DNA from: CAZMIL01 sp964566425
GTDB taxonomy: Bacteria > Patescibacteriota > Microgenomatia > UBA1406 > GWC2-37-13
DNA length: 16,029 nt
Direction: 5' to 3'
Assembly (NCBI GenBank): GCA_964566425.1
Contig: CAZMIL010000015.1
Span: 1 to 16,029, forward strand
Part shown: positions 7,219-13,882 of the stretch, piece after piece
Position numbering within the stretch: position 1 is the stretch's first letter
Layout: every line of letters starts with the position of its first letter
Made by a program: the position numbers and the translations under genes
Notes under the pieces: model-generated
What the model saw: only the letters and a program-made list of their open reading frames with translations
Databases searched by the model: none
Told to the model about the DNA's origin: nothing

Positions 7219-7247
7219 TTGCTATTTGTTAAGTTTTCTTTTATAGT
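7219..7247 (+). promoter_or_regulatory. pilM promoter, probably leaderless
   Basis: TTGCTA (7219-7224), a 17-base spacer and TATAGT (7242-7247) form a promoter whose -10 is six bases before the pilM ATG at 7254. The arrangement is almost a copy of the pilB promoter: TTGC-containing -35, same spacing, TATAGTGAAA and a six-base gap to the ATG. The -35 begins at the base directly after the preceding stop codon. Confidence 0.6.
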
Positions 7248-7253
7248 GAAATT

Positions 7254-8297
7254 ATGGCAGATTTCTTTTGTTTGGATCTCGGAGAAGATCAGATTAGAAT
7301 TGCCGAAATAACTAAGCGCGGTAGTCTTTTTGATGCTCTTAATCTCGGAATATTGGAAATGGACCCTCTTTTTTATCGCACAGATTCGGAAAATTTAGTT
7401 GAAAAATTAGCTGATTCTCTCTCCAAAGGGCTCGAAAAATTAAAGCTCAAACAAAAACAGGTTGCAATTATTATTCCGGATAGTTTCAGCTATAACCGTT
7501 TTATTGAAATGCCAAAATTAAACGAGAAAGAATTAATGTCGGCTATCCGCTACCAGGCCGACCAATTTATTCCAATGCCGCTTGACGAGGTTGAATTGGA
7601 TATCGAAATAATCTATGAAAACCCTACAACTAAAAAAACGCTTGTTCTCCTTTCATCTGCTCCCAAAACAATCATTGAAAAAGTTAAAAAACTGAGTGAA
7701 TATACGGGACTTATCCCGATTTCAATCGAGCCGGAAACTAGCTCTGTAGGCCGTTTCTTCAGCGAGACTTATAAAAAAACTCCTCCGTCTCAAACAGTAA
7801 AAAACCAGTCGCAAGGCTTTGTTTTAATCAATGTCGGTTTTTCCTCAACGACACTCTATTATTTCGATCAAAATCTCAATCTGGTAACTTATAGCCGCAA
7901 TTTTAATACTGGTTACAATCTTTTTCTTAAAGAAATCCAAGTCAATCTCAACGTAGACACAAAAAAAGCTGGTGAATTACTCAAAAATTTCGGCTTAGCT
8001 GCAAGCGCTGACTATCATTTGGAGACAGTCCTAGCACCCAGTCTGAAGGATTTATTGACTAAAATCGATAACCTCCTCAAAGAAATTGTTAATACTCATC
8101 ATGCCACTATCACCAATCTTTTCTTATTTAATGATGCCCTCAAGTTTAATTCTTTAGAGACGATTTTTGGAAAGTTCTTCGCTTTGCCAACTGGTTTCCT
8201 CAATTTAGCACAATTTTTTAGTAAAAATAGACTTGTCGATTTTTATAAAAACGATTTCGATTATTTCTTGGCCGCGGCAGGAGGCTCGGTGCGATGA
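7254..8297 (+). CDS. pilM: Type IV pilus actin-like protein PilM
   Basis: PilM is a cytoplasmic actin-fold ATP-binding protein that docks to the N-terminal tail of PilN and links the motor side to the PilN/PilO complex. It has 347 residues, the expected size. The first phosphate loop region is 'CLDLGEDQIRIAEI' (6-19). The family hallmark 'AIRYQADQFIPMPLDEVELD' lies at 97-116. The second phosphate region 'LINVGFSSTTLYYF' (191-204) and a terminal 'LAAAGGSVR' complete the fold. In typical PilM the first loop reads DIGSSSVK; here the hydroxyl residues are replaced by E-D-Q, so nucleotide binding may be altered. It is the first gene of pilMNO; its TGA overlaps the pilN ATG as ATGA. Confidence 0.92.
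   Translation: MADFFCLDLGEDQIRIAEITKRGSLFDALNLGILEMDPLFYRTDSENLVEKLADSLSKGLEKLKLKQKQVAIIIPDSFSYNRFIEMPKLNEKELMSAIRYQADQFIPMPLDEVELDIEIIYENPTTKKTLVLLSSAPKTIIEKVKKLSEYTGLIPISIEPETSSVGRFFSETYKKTPPSQTVKNQSQGFVLINVGFSSTTLYYFDQNLNLVTYSRNFNTGYNLFLKEIQVNLNVDTKKAGELLKNFGLAASADYHLETVLAPSLKDLLTKIDNLLKEIVNTHHATITNLFLFNDALKFNSLETIFGKFFALPTGFLNLAQFFSKNRLVDFYKNDFDYFLAAAGGSVR
8279..8284 (+). promoter_or_regulatory. Shine-Dalgarno sequence of pilN
   Basis: AGGAGG lies nine bases before the pilN ATG, inside the end of pilM. It is the only perfect SD I found in the window and shows that the ribosomes very likely still use SD pairing for some internal genes even though the first genes of several operons look leaderless. 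Confidence 0.7.
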
Positions 8298-8887
8298 AAA
8301 AAGGCAAAATAAATCTTCTTTCCGGCAAAGACGAATATCTCAAAATCCAGAGGTCCTTGCGAATTTTTCACAGCGTAACAGTCATTTATACTTTTTTGTT
8401 TGCAACTGCTACTTTAATTTTTATTTTTGTTCTATACCGTCAAAGTCAAAGCATCCAAGATTTAATTAACCAAAAACAGACCTTGCTTCTAGCACTAAAC
8501 AACTCTAAAGATCAAGGAGCCAAGCTTGTTTTTGTGGCCAAAAAAGTGAAAGCATATAATCAATTTCTCTTAGACGATGCGCGTTTCTTACCTTATTACA
8601 ACCTTTTGATTGGCGCTTTAAAAAATTCCAGCGAATCATCGGGAGGGACAGCTTCTGCCTCTTTAAGTTCCTTCTCAATTGATAAAAATAGAACATCTAC
8701 TTTTACGCTCTCATTTAGCAGTGTTCCCGATATGCTTAATTCTTTCCAATATATTGAATCTCCAGCTTTTCTCCAGAATTTTCGACAACTTTCTCTGAGT
8801 GGACTTAATTTGGGAGCAAATTTAAGCGATAACACACTCTCGTTTAGTGGTAAGTTTATTAAACTAAACAGTGAAACGTCAAATTAA
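8294..8887 (+). CDS. pilN: Type IV pilus alignment protein PilN
   Basis: PilN is a bitopic membrane protein whose short cytoplasmic tail binds PilM and whose external domain pairs with PilO. The N-terminal tail carries the diagnostic 'INLLSGKDE' (6-14), equal to the iNLLP motif that inserts into PilM. One membrane helix follows at about 26-48. A predicted coiled coil spans roughly 50-85, then a ferredoxin-like domain to residue 197. It has an intact SD and a four-base overlap with pilM, and it overlaps pilO by 17 bases. Sequence similarity in this family is generally low, so the call rests on motif, topology and position, which all agree. Confidence 0.88.
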   Translation: MKKGKINLLSGKDEYLKIQRSLRIFHSVTVIYTFLFATATLIFIFVLYRQSQSIQDLINQKQTLLLALNNSKDQGAKLVFVAKKVKAYNQFLLDDARFLPYYNLLIGALKNSSESSGGTASASLSSFSIDKNRTSTFTLSFSSVPDMLNSFQYIESPAFLQNFRQLSLSGLNLGANLSDNTLSFSGKFIKLNSETSN

Positions 8888-9551
8888 ACCGTATTCTAGA
8901 TATGTTTTAAAAGGGAATCTAATTTATCTATTCTTGATGGTTATCTTAATCGTCAGTACGATTATCTTTGTTCTCTGGGCGCCCGCGCTATATGCAGACA
9001 ATAATCAAAAATTAGCACAGCTACAAAATGATGTTAATGATCTAAAATCAAAAAGAGCCACTCTAGACTCCTCGATAATTAATAATCCAGGCGTTGTGGA
9101 TGAAGATGTACAAGTAATGAATAAGCTTATTCCGGAAGCAGAAGACTACTTCTCAATCATAGCGGCTTTGGAAGAGCTTTCGAGCAAAACAGGTTTTATT
9201 GTCACCTCTTATGAGGTTAATGTTAATCAATCGGGAGAAAATAAGCTTTCTGTCAGCGTCACTGGTATTGGCGACCAACAAAGTTTTATCGAATTTCTGC
9301 GTCAGTATAATTTTCAAGGAGAACGGTTGATCACAATTGAAAATATCTCATTGGGTGAAGATCAAATAGGTGGATTCACGCTGGCTCTCAATTTTTATAA
9401 TAAGAAAGCCAGTAGTATTCCCAATACAAATTTAGATTATAATGCCAGTCTAAATCAGATAGAAACAATCAAAAGGAAAGTTTATTTTAACCTTACTAAC
9501 ACACAGAGCACTGTCAACGGCGATTATCAAAAGAAGAGCAATCCTTTTTAG
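8871..9551 (+). CDS. pilO: Type IV pilus alignment protein PilO
   Basis: PilO is the bitopic partner of PilN in the inner-membrane alignment complex. It has 226 residues. Topology is standard: a short basic N-terminus, a membrane helix at about 17-37, a coiled coil at about 43-68 ('KLAQLQNDVNDLKSKRATLD') and a globular part with 'LIPEAEDYFSIIAALEELS', resembling the PilO 'LLPdxxexxxLLxxLxxxa' pattern. The start codon is GTG at 8871, inside the end of pilN, so it depends on translational coupling. No ATG with a suitable leader exists nearby. No PilP follows; the next gene is convergent rpsP, only eight bases away. The absence of PilP and PilQ fits a single-membrane cell envelope. Confidence 0.85.
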   Translation: MKRQIKPYSRYVLKGNLIYLFLMVILIVSTIIFVLWAPALYADNNQKLAQLQNDVNDLKSKRATLDSSIINNPGVVDEDVQVMNKLIPEAEDYFSIIAALEELSSKTGFIVTSYEVNVNQSGENKLSVSVTGIGDQQSFIEFLRQYNFQGERLITIENISLGEDQIGGFTLALNFYNKKASSIPNTNLDYNASLNQIETIKRKVYFNLTNTQSTVNGDYQKKSNPF

Positions 9552-9559
9552 AACCGGAC

Positions 9560-9811
9560 TTATTTTGCAGTTTTTTTGATATGGTGTTTGAGCAACCTGT
9601 CCAAGCCTTCCGAAACCTGTGCTCCTTTATCTTGCCAGTAGTTTAAACGCTCGCGATTAATTTTGAATTCGGCAGGTTCGGTCAAAGGATTATAAGTTCC
9701 TAACCCTTCAAGATATTTTCCGTTTCTTTTTTTGCGTTTATCAACAACAATAATTCGATAAAAAGGACGTCCCTTTCTGCCCAGACGCATTAATCTCAAT
9801 GTTGCTGCCAT
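9560..9811 (-). CDS. rpsP: 30S ribosomal protein S16
   Basis: S16 binds 16S rRNA in the body of the small subunit and is needed early in assembly. The 83 residues include the family signature near the N-terminus, 'LRLMRLGRKGRPFYRIIVVD', then 'GLGTYNPLTEPAEFKIN' and 'WQDKGAQVSEGLDRLLK'. The full domain is present with almost no extension, a typical bacterial length. It is the last gene of rpmF-nusB-rnc-rpsP but has its own extended -10 promoter immediately upstream, giving it a second source of transcript. Its stop faces that of pilO across eight bases, and I see no bidirectional terminator hairpin. Confidence 0.97.
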   Translation of the reverse strand: MAATLRLMRLGRKGRPFYRIIVVDKRKKRNGKYLEGLGTYNPLTEPAEFKINRERLNYWQDKGAQVSEGLDRLLKHHIKKTAK

Positions 9812-9819
9812 AGAAATTA

Positions 9820-9828
9820 ATTATAACA
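9820..9828 (-). promoter_or_regulatory. rpsP extended -10 promoter
   Basis: Minus-strand TGTTATAAT is a perfect extended -10; the hexamer is 9820-9825 and is eight bases from the rpsP ATG. There is no clear -35, as is common with extended -10 elements. It lies inside a 14-base sequence (9818-9831) that is repeated exactly, at the same distance from the ATG, before rpmF. The predicted leader is one or two bases. Confidence 0.6.
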
Positions 9829-9832
9829 CAGT

Positions 9833-10522
9833 TTAGGCAAGGCTCACCAAGACTTTGCGCGCAGCTTTTTCCTCTGCCTCTTTTTTGGAACCTCCTGTGG
9901 CTTCTGCCACTTTCCTATCTAAAATGAAAACTCCCACCCTAAAAATGCGTTTATGTTCGGGCCCTTTTTCACTAAGAACTTTGTAGACGGGAATCGACTT
10001 ATGCTTACTCTGGACATATTCTTGGAGGCGGCTCTTCGGCGAAAGATAAAGTTTTTCCTCGATTAAATGTCCTAACCTGTCCTTAAACAAATATTTCGTC
10101 ACAAAAGAATTGGCTTTTCTGAATCCCTGATCAATAAAAATTGACGCAATCAAAGCCTCAAAACAGTCCGCAAGAATATTTCTGTTTCTTCTCCCTTGAT
10201 TTAATTCTTCACCTTTTGACAAATAGAGATAATAGCCTAGTTTCAAACCGAGGGCCGCCTCAGCCAGACTTTCTGTTCTCACAATTGAAGACTTTATTTC
10301 CGTGTAATCACCCTCATGAAGTAGGGGATAGTATTTATAGAGATAAACCGAAGTAATTAAAGACAGGACGCTGTCACCAAGAAACTCCAACTTTTCATTT
10401 GAGGGTAAACGAAAATTTTTATTTTCATTGAGATATGAGCGGTGAATAAAAGCATTCTGCAGTAAGTTTTTATCGTGAAAATTAACCTTAATTGTTTTTT
10501 CGAATCTTTTTAAATCTTGCAT
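9833..10522 (-). CDS. rnc: Ribonuclease III
   Basis: RNase III cleaves double-stranded RNA and is the usual enzyme that releases 16S and 23S precursors from the rRNA transcript. The protein has 229 residues. The catalytic domain contains the signature 'NEKLEFLGDSV' (42-52) with E43, E46 and D50, 'HEGDYTEIKSSIV' (69-81), and 'ILADCFEALIASIF' (116-129), in which D119 and E122 are the metal ligands. The double-stranded RNA-binding domain runs from about 161 to 228 and ends 'GGSKKEAEEKAARKVL', the expected final helix. All active-site residues are present. It follows nusB by seven bases, without an SD, and precedes rpsP by 21 bases. Confidence 0.96.
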   Translation of the reverse strand: MQDLKRFEKTIKVNFHDKNLLQNAFIHRSYLNENKNFRLPSNEKLEFLGDSVLSLITSVYLYKYYPLLHEGDYTEIKSSIVRTESLAEAALGLKLGYYLYLSKGEELNQGRRNRNILADCFEALIASIFIDQGFRKANSFVTKYLFKDRLGHLIEEKLYLSPKSRLQEYVQSKHKSIPVYKVLSEKGPEHKRIFRVGVFILDRKVAEATGGSKKEAEEKAARKVLVSLA

Positions 10523-10529
10523 AATATTG

Positions 10530-10916
10530 TCATCTTGAACTTGCTTCAGGCTCTGATTTTTGATCAGTTAGAGAATGATTAACTGTGTCTTTGAGCAGTG
10601 CCCCTAAAACTCCGTTAACAAAAGCATAAGATTTTTCTGTTCCAAATTCTTTTGCCAAAATTATTGCTTCATCGATGGCTACTTTGATCGGCGTTTGTTT
10701 GACAAAAATGATCTCATAAACGCTCATTCGTAGAATCGCCAAATCCATTTTGGCAATTTTATCAAGCGGATAACGAGATGCATAACGCTGAATTGTCGCG
10801 TCTATTTGCTTGAGATGTTTGAGAATCGGCTCTAGCGAAGGATCTTGTTGTCTACCAAAACTGTAGGCAAAAAGATTCTGCACCAGTCTTGTTCTACGTT
10901 GATGGCGTTTATCCAT
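10530..10916 (-). CDS. nusB: Transcription antitermination factor NusB
   Basis: NusB with S10 (NusE) binds boxA in nascent RNA and keeps RNA polymerase processive through rRNA leaders. The 128 residues cover the whole helical domain: 'HQRRTRLVQNLFAYSF' at the N-terminus (the arginine-rich boxA-binding face), 'ASRYPLDKIAKMDLAILRMSVYEI' in the middle, and 'TPIKVAIDEAIILAKEFG' followed by 'SYAFVNGVLGAL' as the C-terminal signature. About 12 polar residues extend beyond the fold. It sits 13 bases after rpmF and seven bases before rnc. A matching boxA occurs in the rRNA leader at 15006-15015, about 4 kb away, so its substrate is in this window. Confidence 0.95.
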   Translation of the reverse strand: MDKRHQRRTRLVQNLFAYSFGRQQDPSLEPILKHLKQIDATIQRYASRYPLDKIAKMDLAILRMSVYEIIFVKQTPIKVAIDEAIILAKEFGTEKSYAFVNGVLGALLKDTVNHSLTDQKSEPEASSR

Positions 10917-10929
10917 AACGACTTTTTAC

Positions 10930-11079
10930 TTACTTGCCGCAATATTTACATATTCTGTGGGCTAGTTTCATTTGGCCGCAGTTTGTACATTTGACAAGTT
11001 TTGGCATAGTCAAAGTTCTCGATTTTATTCTTTTCCCCTTTCGCATTTTCGAGTGCTTTCTCTTTGGTAAAGGTGCCAT
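10930..11079 (-). CDS. rpmF: 50S ribosomal protein L32
   Basis: A 49-residue protein found by translating the gap upstream of nusB. It begins MAPLPKRKHSKMRKGKRIKS, close to the conserved 'MAVPKRKTSKSRR' start of L32, and ends with a zinc ribbon: C31-T-N-C34 and C44-K-Y-C47. All four Cys are kept, so this is a zinc-binding (C+) form. At 49 residues it is shorter than the usual 56-60. The ATG at 11079 sits eight bases after a perfect extended -10, so the mRNA should have almost no leader. It is the first gene of rpmF-nusB-rnc-rpsP. Zinc-ribbon L32 and the size leave little doubt. Confidence 0.95.
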   Translation of the reverse strand: MAPLPKRKHSKMRKGKRIKSRTLTMPKLVKCTNCGQMKLAHRICKYCGK

Positions 11080-11087
11080 AAGTAATA

Positions 11088-11096
11088 ATTATAACA
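11088..11096 (-). promoter_or_regulatory. rpmF operon extended -10 promoter
   Basis: Minus-strand TGTTATAAT, with the hexamer at 11088-11093, lies eight bases before the rpmF ATG. It is embedded in the 14-base sequence 11086-11099 shared exactly with the rpsP promoter. No good -35 is seen. It is back to back with the promoter of the pilin at 11174. Confidence 0.6.
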
Positions 11097-11134
11097 CAGC
11101 AAAAGCTCGTCTTTAGCCTATAGAAAAATGATCC

Positions 11135-11163
11135 TTGACAATGACAAGAACTACCTTCATAAT
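11135..11163 (+). promoter_or_regulatory. Promoter of the probable major pilin
   Basis: A perfect -35 TTGACA (11135-11140), a 17-base spacer and CATAAT (11158-11163, one mismatch) form the strongest-looking conventional promoter in the window. The ATG at 11174 is ten bases beyond the -10. Because TTG 11135 and the ATGs at 11141 and 11162 in the same frame would fall within the promoter itself, this site decides the start codon. Confidence 0.7.
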
Positions 11164-11173
11164 GATTTTGAAT

Positions 11174-11749
11174 ATGAAAAATTACCTCTCTTCGCTTCTT
11201 GCCAATACTCGCGACAGGAGAAAGCATGGTTTTACGTTGATTGAACTTTTAATTGTCATCGGAATCTTGGGTATTTTGGTGGTGGCAGTTTTACTGACCT
11301 TGAACCCGGCGGAAGCTCAGCGCAAAACCAGAGACGCTAAGAGAATGAAAGATTTAAGTACAATGGTGAGTGTATTACAACAGTATCTTGACGGTGGGGG
11401 GGCTCCGCCAGCTGCAGCGACCACCTGGACCTCAGCCGGTGGTCTAACAGCATGTGATGGAACTGGTTGGCTAGGATTGAATGTCTGCACATATTTGAGT
11501 GCTTTGCCTCTTGATCCCAACAACAATCAAAGTAGAACGTGTACAGGAGCTGGAGCCAGCCCTGGATGTAACAATGGAGCTGCGCCGCAACCGATGATCT
11601 ATCGAGTACGCATGGATACGGGTGGACAATATGAAATCGATGTCCGCCAGGAATCAAATGCTAACAATAAAAATGTAGCAAATGATGGCGGTGATGCTAC
11701 TAGCTGGGCTGAGGCAGGATCTTCTTTAACCTTGATCGCAGGTAACTAA
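11174..11749 (+). CDS. Type IV pilin, probably the major pilin
   Basis: A prepilin of 191 residues. The frame is open from a TTG at 11135, but the promoter covers that part and ATG 11174 gives a reasonable 19-residue leader, MKNYLSSLLANTRDRRKHG, cleaved before F20-T-L-I-E24. A hydrophobic helix runs to about 42 and continues as 'AEAQRKTRDAKRMKDLSTMVSVLQQYL'. The mature domain has the 'LSALPLDP' loop (108-115), four Cys (94, 105, 123, 132) and an acidic, Asn-rich end, 'ANDGGDATSWAEAGSSLTLI', of a kind I associate with abundant CPR pilins. It has its own strong promoter and stands apart from the minor pilin cluster, which fits a highly expressed shaft subunit. Its TAA directly abuts the stop of the Wzy_C gene on the other strand. 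The major-pilin role is inferred, not shown. Confidence 0.82.
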   Translation: MKNYLSSLLANTRDRRKHGFTLIELLIVIGILGILVVAVLLTLNPAEAQRKTRDAKRMKDLSTMVSVLQQYLDGGGAPPAAATTWTSAGGLTACDGTGWLGLNVCTYLSALPLDPNNNQSRTCTGAGASPGCNNGAAPQPMIYRVRMDTGGQYEIDVRQESNANNKNVANDGGDATSWAEAGSSLTLIAGN

Positions 11750-13876
11750 TCACAGTTTCTGTAATTCATCTGAAGCTTCTTTATCTTGGGGACTTAAATT
11801 GTTTAAAATAAACTCTAGTGATTGACGAGCTTTATCGACCTCTCCGTACTTTTTCTCCAATTGAGCTTGCAGAAGATAGGCGTCCCGATAATCTTTTTTA
11901 AGAGTAATTGCTTGATCAATATTCTTTAAAGACAACATCTTATACCTTAAGACTTTATCTTGATCTGCCGGTTGTTTAGAACTGGCATATTCATCATTCA
12001 ACAAGGAATAATAGATTGCTAACGAGTAGGGGATCTTGGGATCGGTGGGAGACAGTTTATATGCTTGACTCAAAGCATAAACACCATCGACTAAATGTCT
12101 TTGATCTAACTGAATTTGATAAAAAAGATAGTCGTTCTTAGCCTTAGTCTTCCAGTAGGCTACGTTTTGCGGAGACTCATCAAGCGTCTGTTGATTGTAA
12201 TAGGTAGATAGCTGAACAAGTCGAGCAACTAAAGTGTTTTGTTTCTGGTAGGCAGCAATAAAAGCCAAATTGGCTAAATAATACGAATATTTATCTTGAT
12301 ATATCGGTTCGTAATGCAAACGCAAGGCTACGTTAAGATCACTAACCGCTGTCTGATAGTCATTAATTTTAGCGTAGTTGCTGCCAGCGGCGTAATATGT
12401 ATCGGCGACGAAATATAAAACAAGACTAACTAAGAAATAAAGTAAAATCAAATCAACTACAAAAAAGCCGTATAGAGAAAATTTCTTCGATAAACCTATT
12501 TCAAATAAACTATCTTTAGCTACGACTACTCCCGGAATAAGAATAAAAAAGAATAGATTGATAGTTGTAGTTGAAAAGCCGAAAAAGTTAGTAATCAAAA
12601 TTGTTATGTAGGAGGAAAATAAAGCAATGGCCAAAAGATAATCGTCTTCTTTATGATCAAAGATTGTCTTTACTAATGCAAAAATTACTACTCCCAACAC
12701 AAGCAAATAGGTAAGCAAGCCGACAAAACCTGTTGTGGCTAAATAATTCAAATATTCGTTGTGTGCTTTATTATAAAGATAATCCCATTCGGAAGTGAGA
12801 TTATGTTCGACAGGACGAACAAAATAATAACTGTAGGCAAAAGTCTCAACTCCTGTGCCAAAAATAGGATATCTTAGACCCAATTCAATCGCCCCTTTCC
12901 AAACTATTTTCCTGATATCCAATGATTCGGTGATTTCAGAACTAAGTTGAGGCTGTGCTGCGATAACGGCTTGGTTTGTAGTCCCAGCTATTTTTTTCCA
13001 AGCAATGAAATTATCAATTTTGTCAATGCCAGTCTTAAAAATCAAAATTGCCAGTAACAAAAGAAGCGCCAATCCACCCAACCATTTTAAAGAGTGTTGA
13101 ATGGTCTTTCTCCCCTGCTTATTGAAATATACTAGAACAAAAAAGAGAATAAAACCGACAGCTACTGCGGCTAGGGCCGAACGTGAGCGAGAAAAAAGAA
13201 TCCCCGAAAAATTTAAAACCAAATAACTTATATAGATCACTTTCTGGCGGAGATTTTTATCTTCAGTCAGATTCCGTACAAAGAAGTACAAACCGATAAA
13301 GAAATTAATCGCTAAATAAGCTCCTAACCAGTTTGGTTGGCCAAGAGTTGAGAACATTCTCTCTGCAGGACGAAATTGATCGGTCCAACAAGTATTATTA
13401 AATTGTCCGGAATAAACCAAACAGGAAAGGTCACGACCGAATCTGCCCGGCAATCCCCACAGAATGACTAAAAAAGATGATAGCAATGACCATTTTAAGA
13501 GTTTCTCCCGATATTCTTTATCAAAAAGGGTGATAAAACCGTAAAATAAAATTAGATAAGCAAATGTAGATAATAAGCCACCATTAAACCTCCCGTAATA
13601 ACCAAAAAGAGATGTATGGCGATCAATTGAAAAAAGAGTTGATAAAACTTGTGCAGCGAGAAAAATCAGAATCGGCACGTCTAAGAGCGTTTGCCGAACA
13701 AAAAAACGCTTTTCACGATACATTTTTAGTCCCCAAACAAAAATAACAAGCAGCGCAAGCAAATAGATAAATAGCATTTTGTTAAATTCAAACAGCTCCG
13801 ACGTGGAAGAAAGCATAATTAAAGGAGTCGCTAAGAATAAGCTATAATAGAGGAATCGCAATACTTTATTTAACAT
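11750..13876 (-). CDS. Wzy_C/O-antigen-ligase-like membrane protein with TPR-like tail
   Basis: A 708-residue polytopic protein of the O-antigen ligase/polymerase/PglL superfamily, which transfers lipid-linked glycans to lipids, glycans or proteins at the outer face of the membrane. The frame is open to 14116, but the first 80 codons overlap mreB and do not look like protein; ATG 13876, followed at once by membrane helices, is the start. About ten or more helices span residues 8-490. Motifs typical of the family are 'LGQPNWLGAYLAI' (178-190), 'FSRSRSALAAV' (228-238) and, in the Wzy_C loop, 'FGTGVETFAYSY' (339-350) with 'KAHNEYLNYLATTGFVGLL' (370-388), where H372 is the likely key residue. Residues 495-700 are TPR-like helices. 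It ends base to base against the probable major pilin, so pilin O-glycosylation is a fair guess. A polymer ligase or polymerase is equally compatible with the domain. Confidence 0.78.
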   Translation of the reverse strand: MLNKVLRFLYYSLFLATPLIMLSSTSELFEFNKMLFIYLLALLVIFVWGLKMYREKRFFVRQTLLDVPILIFLAAQVLSTLFSIDRHTSLFGYYGRFNGGLLSTFAYLILFYGFITLFDKEYREKLLKWSLLSSFLVILWGLPGRFGRDLSCLVYSGQFNNTCWTDQFRPAERMFSTLGQPNWLGAYLAINFFIGLYFFVRNLTEDKNLRQKVIYISYLVLNFSGILFSRSRSALAAVAVGFILFFVLVYFNKQGRKTIQHSLKWLGGLALLLLLAILIFKTGIDKIDNFIAWKKIAGTTNQAVIAAQPQLSSEITESLDIRKIVWKGAIELGLRYPIFGTGVETFAYSYYFVRPVEHNLTSEWDYLYNKAHNEYLNYLATTGFVGLLTYLLVLGVVIFALVKTIFDHKEDDYLLAIALFSSYITILITNFFGFSTTTINLFFFILIPGVVVAKDSLFEIGLSKKFSLYGFFVVDLILLYFLVSLVLYFVADTYYAAGSNYAKINDYQTAVSDLNVALRLHYEPIYQDKYSYYLANLAFIAAYQKQNTLVARLVQLSTYYNQQTLDESPQNVAYWKTKAKNDYLFYQIQLDQRHLVDGVYALSQAYKLSPTDPKIPYSLAIYYSLLNDEYASSKQPADQDKVLRYKMLSLKNIDQAITLKKDYRDAYLLQAQLEKKYGEVDKARQSLEFILNNLSPQDKEASDELQKL

Positions 13877-13882
13877 CCAATT
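13877..13882. other. Six-base divergent gap between mreB and the Wzy_C gene
   Basis: The two ATGs point away from each other with only six bases between them, so each promoter must lie within the coding region of the other gene. A weak plus-strand -10, TAACAT (13871-13876), lies six bases before mreB, as in the pilB and pilM arrangement, but lacks a -35. On plus, TATAAT at 13843-13848 would give mreB a leader of about 28 bases. For the minus gene a TAAAAT lies 13 bases before its ATG. None of these is strong. Confidence 0.35.

Noticed and set aside
5502..8297. Possible alternative genetic code (TGA as Gly)
   Set aside because: Several complete genes end at TGA exactly where the next gene starts (ATGA overlaps at 5501 and 8294), so TGA is a stop.
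9552..9559. Bidirectional terminator between pilO and rpsP
   Set aside because: Only eight bases separate the stops, and no stem with U tract is visible on either side.
11135..11173. TTG or upstream ATG starts for the pilin at 11174
   Set aside because: These codons lie within the TTGACA-N17-CATAAT promoter and would not be in the transcript.
10934..11227. Longer ORFs on both strands across rpmF
   Set aside because: The 49-codon L32 with intact zinc ribbon explains this segment; the longer frames are shadows in other phases.
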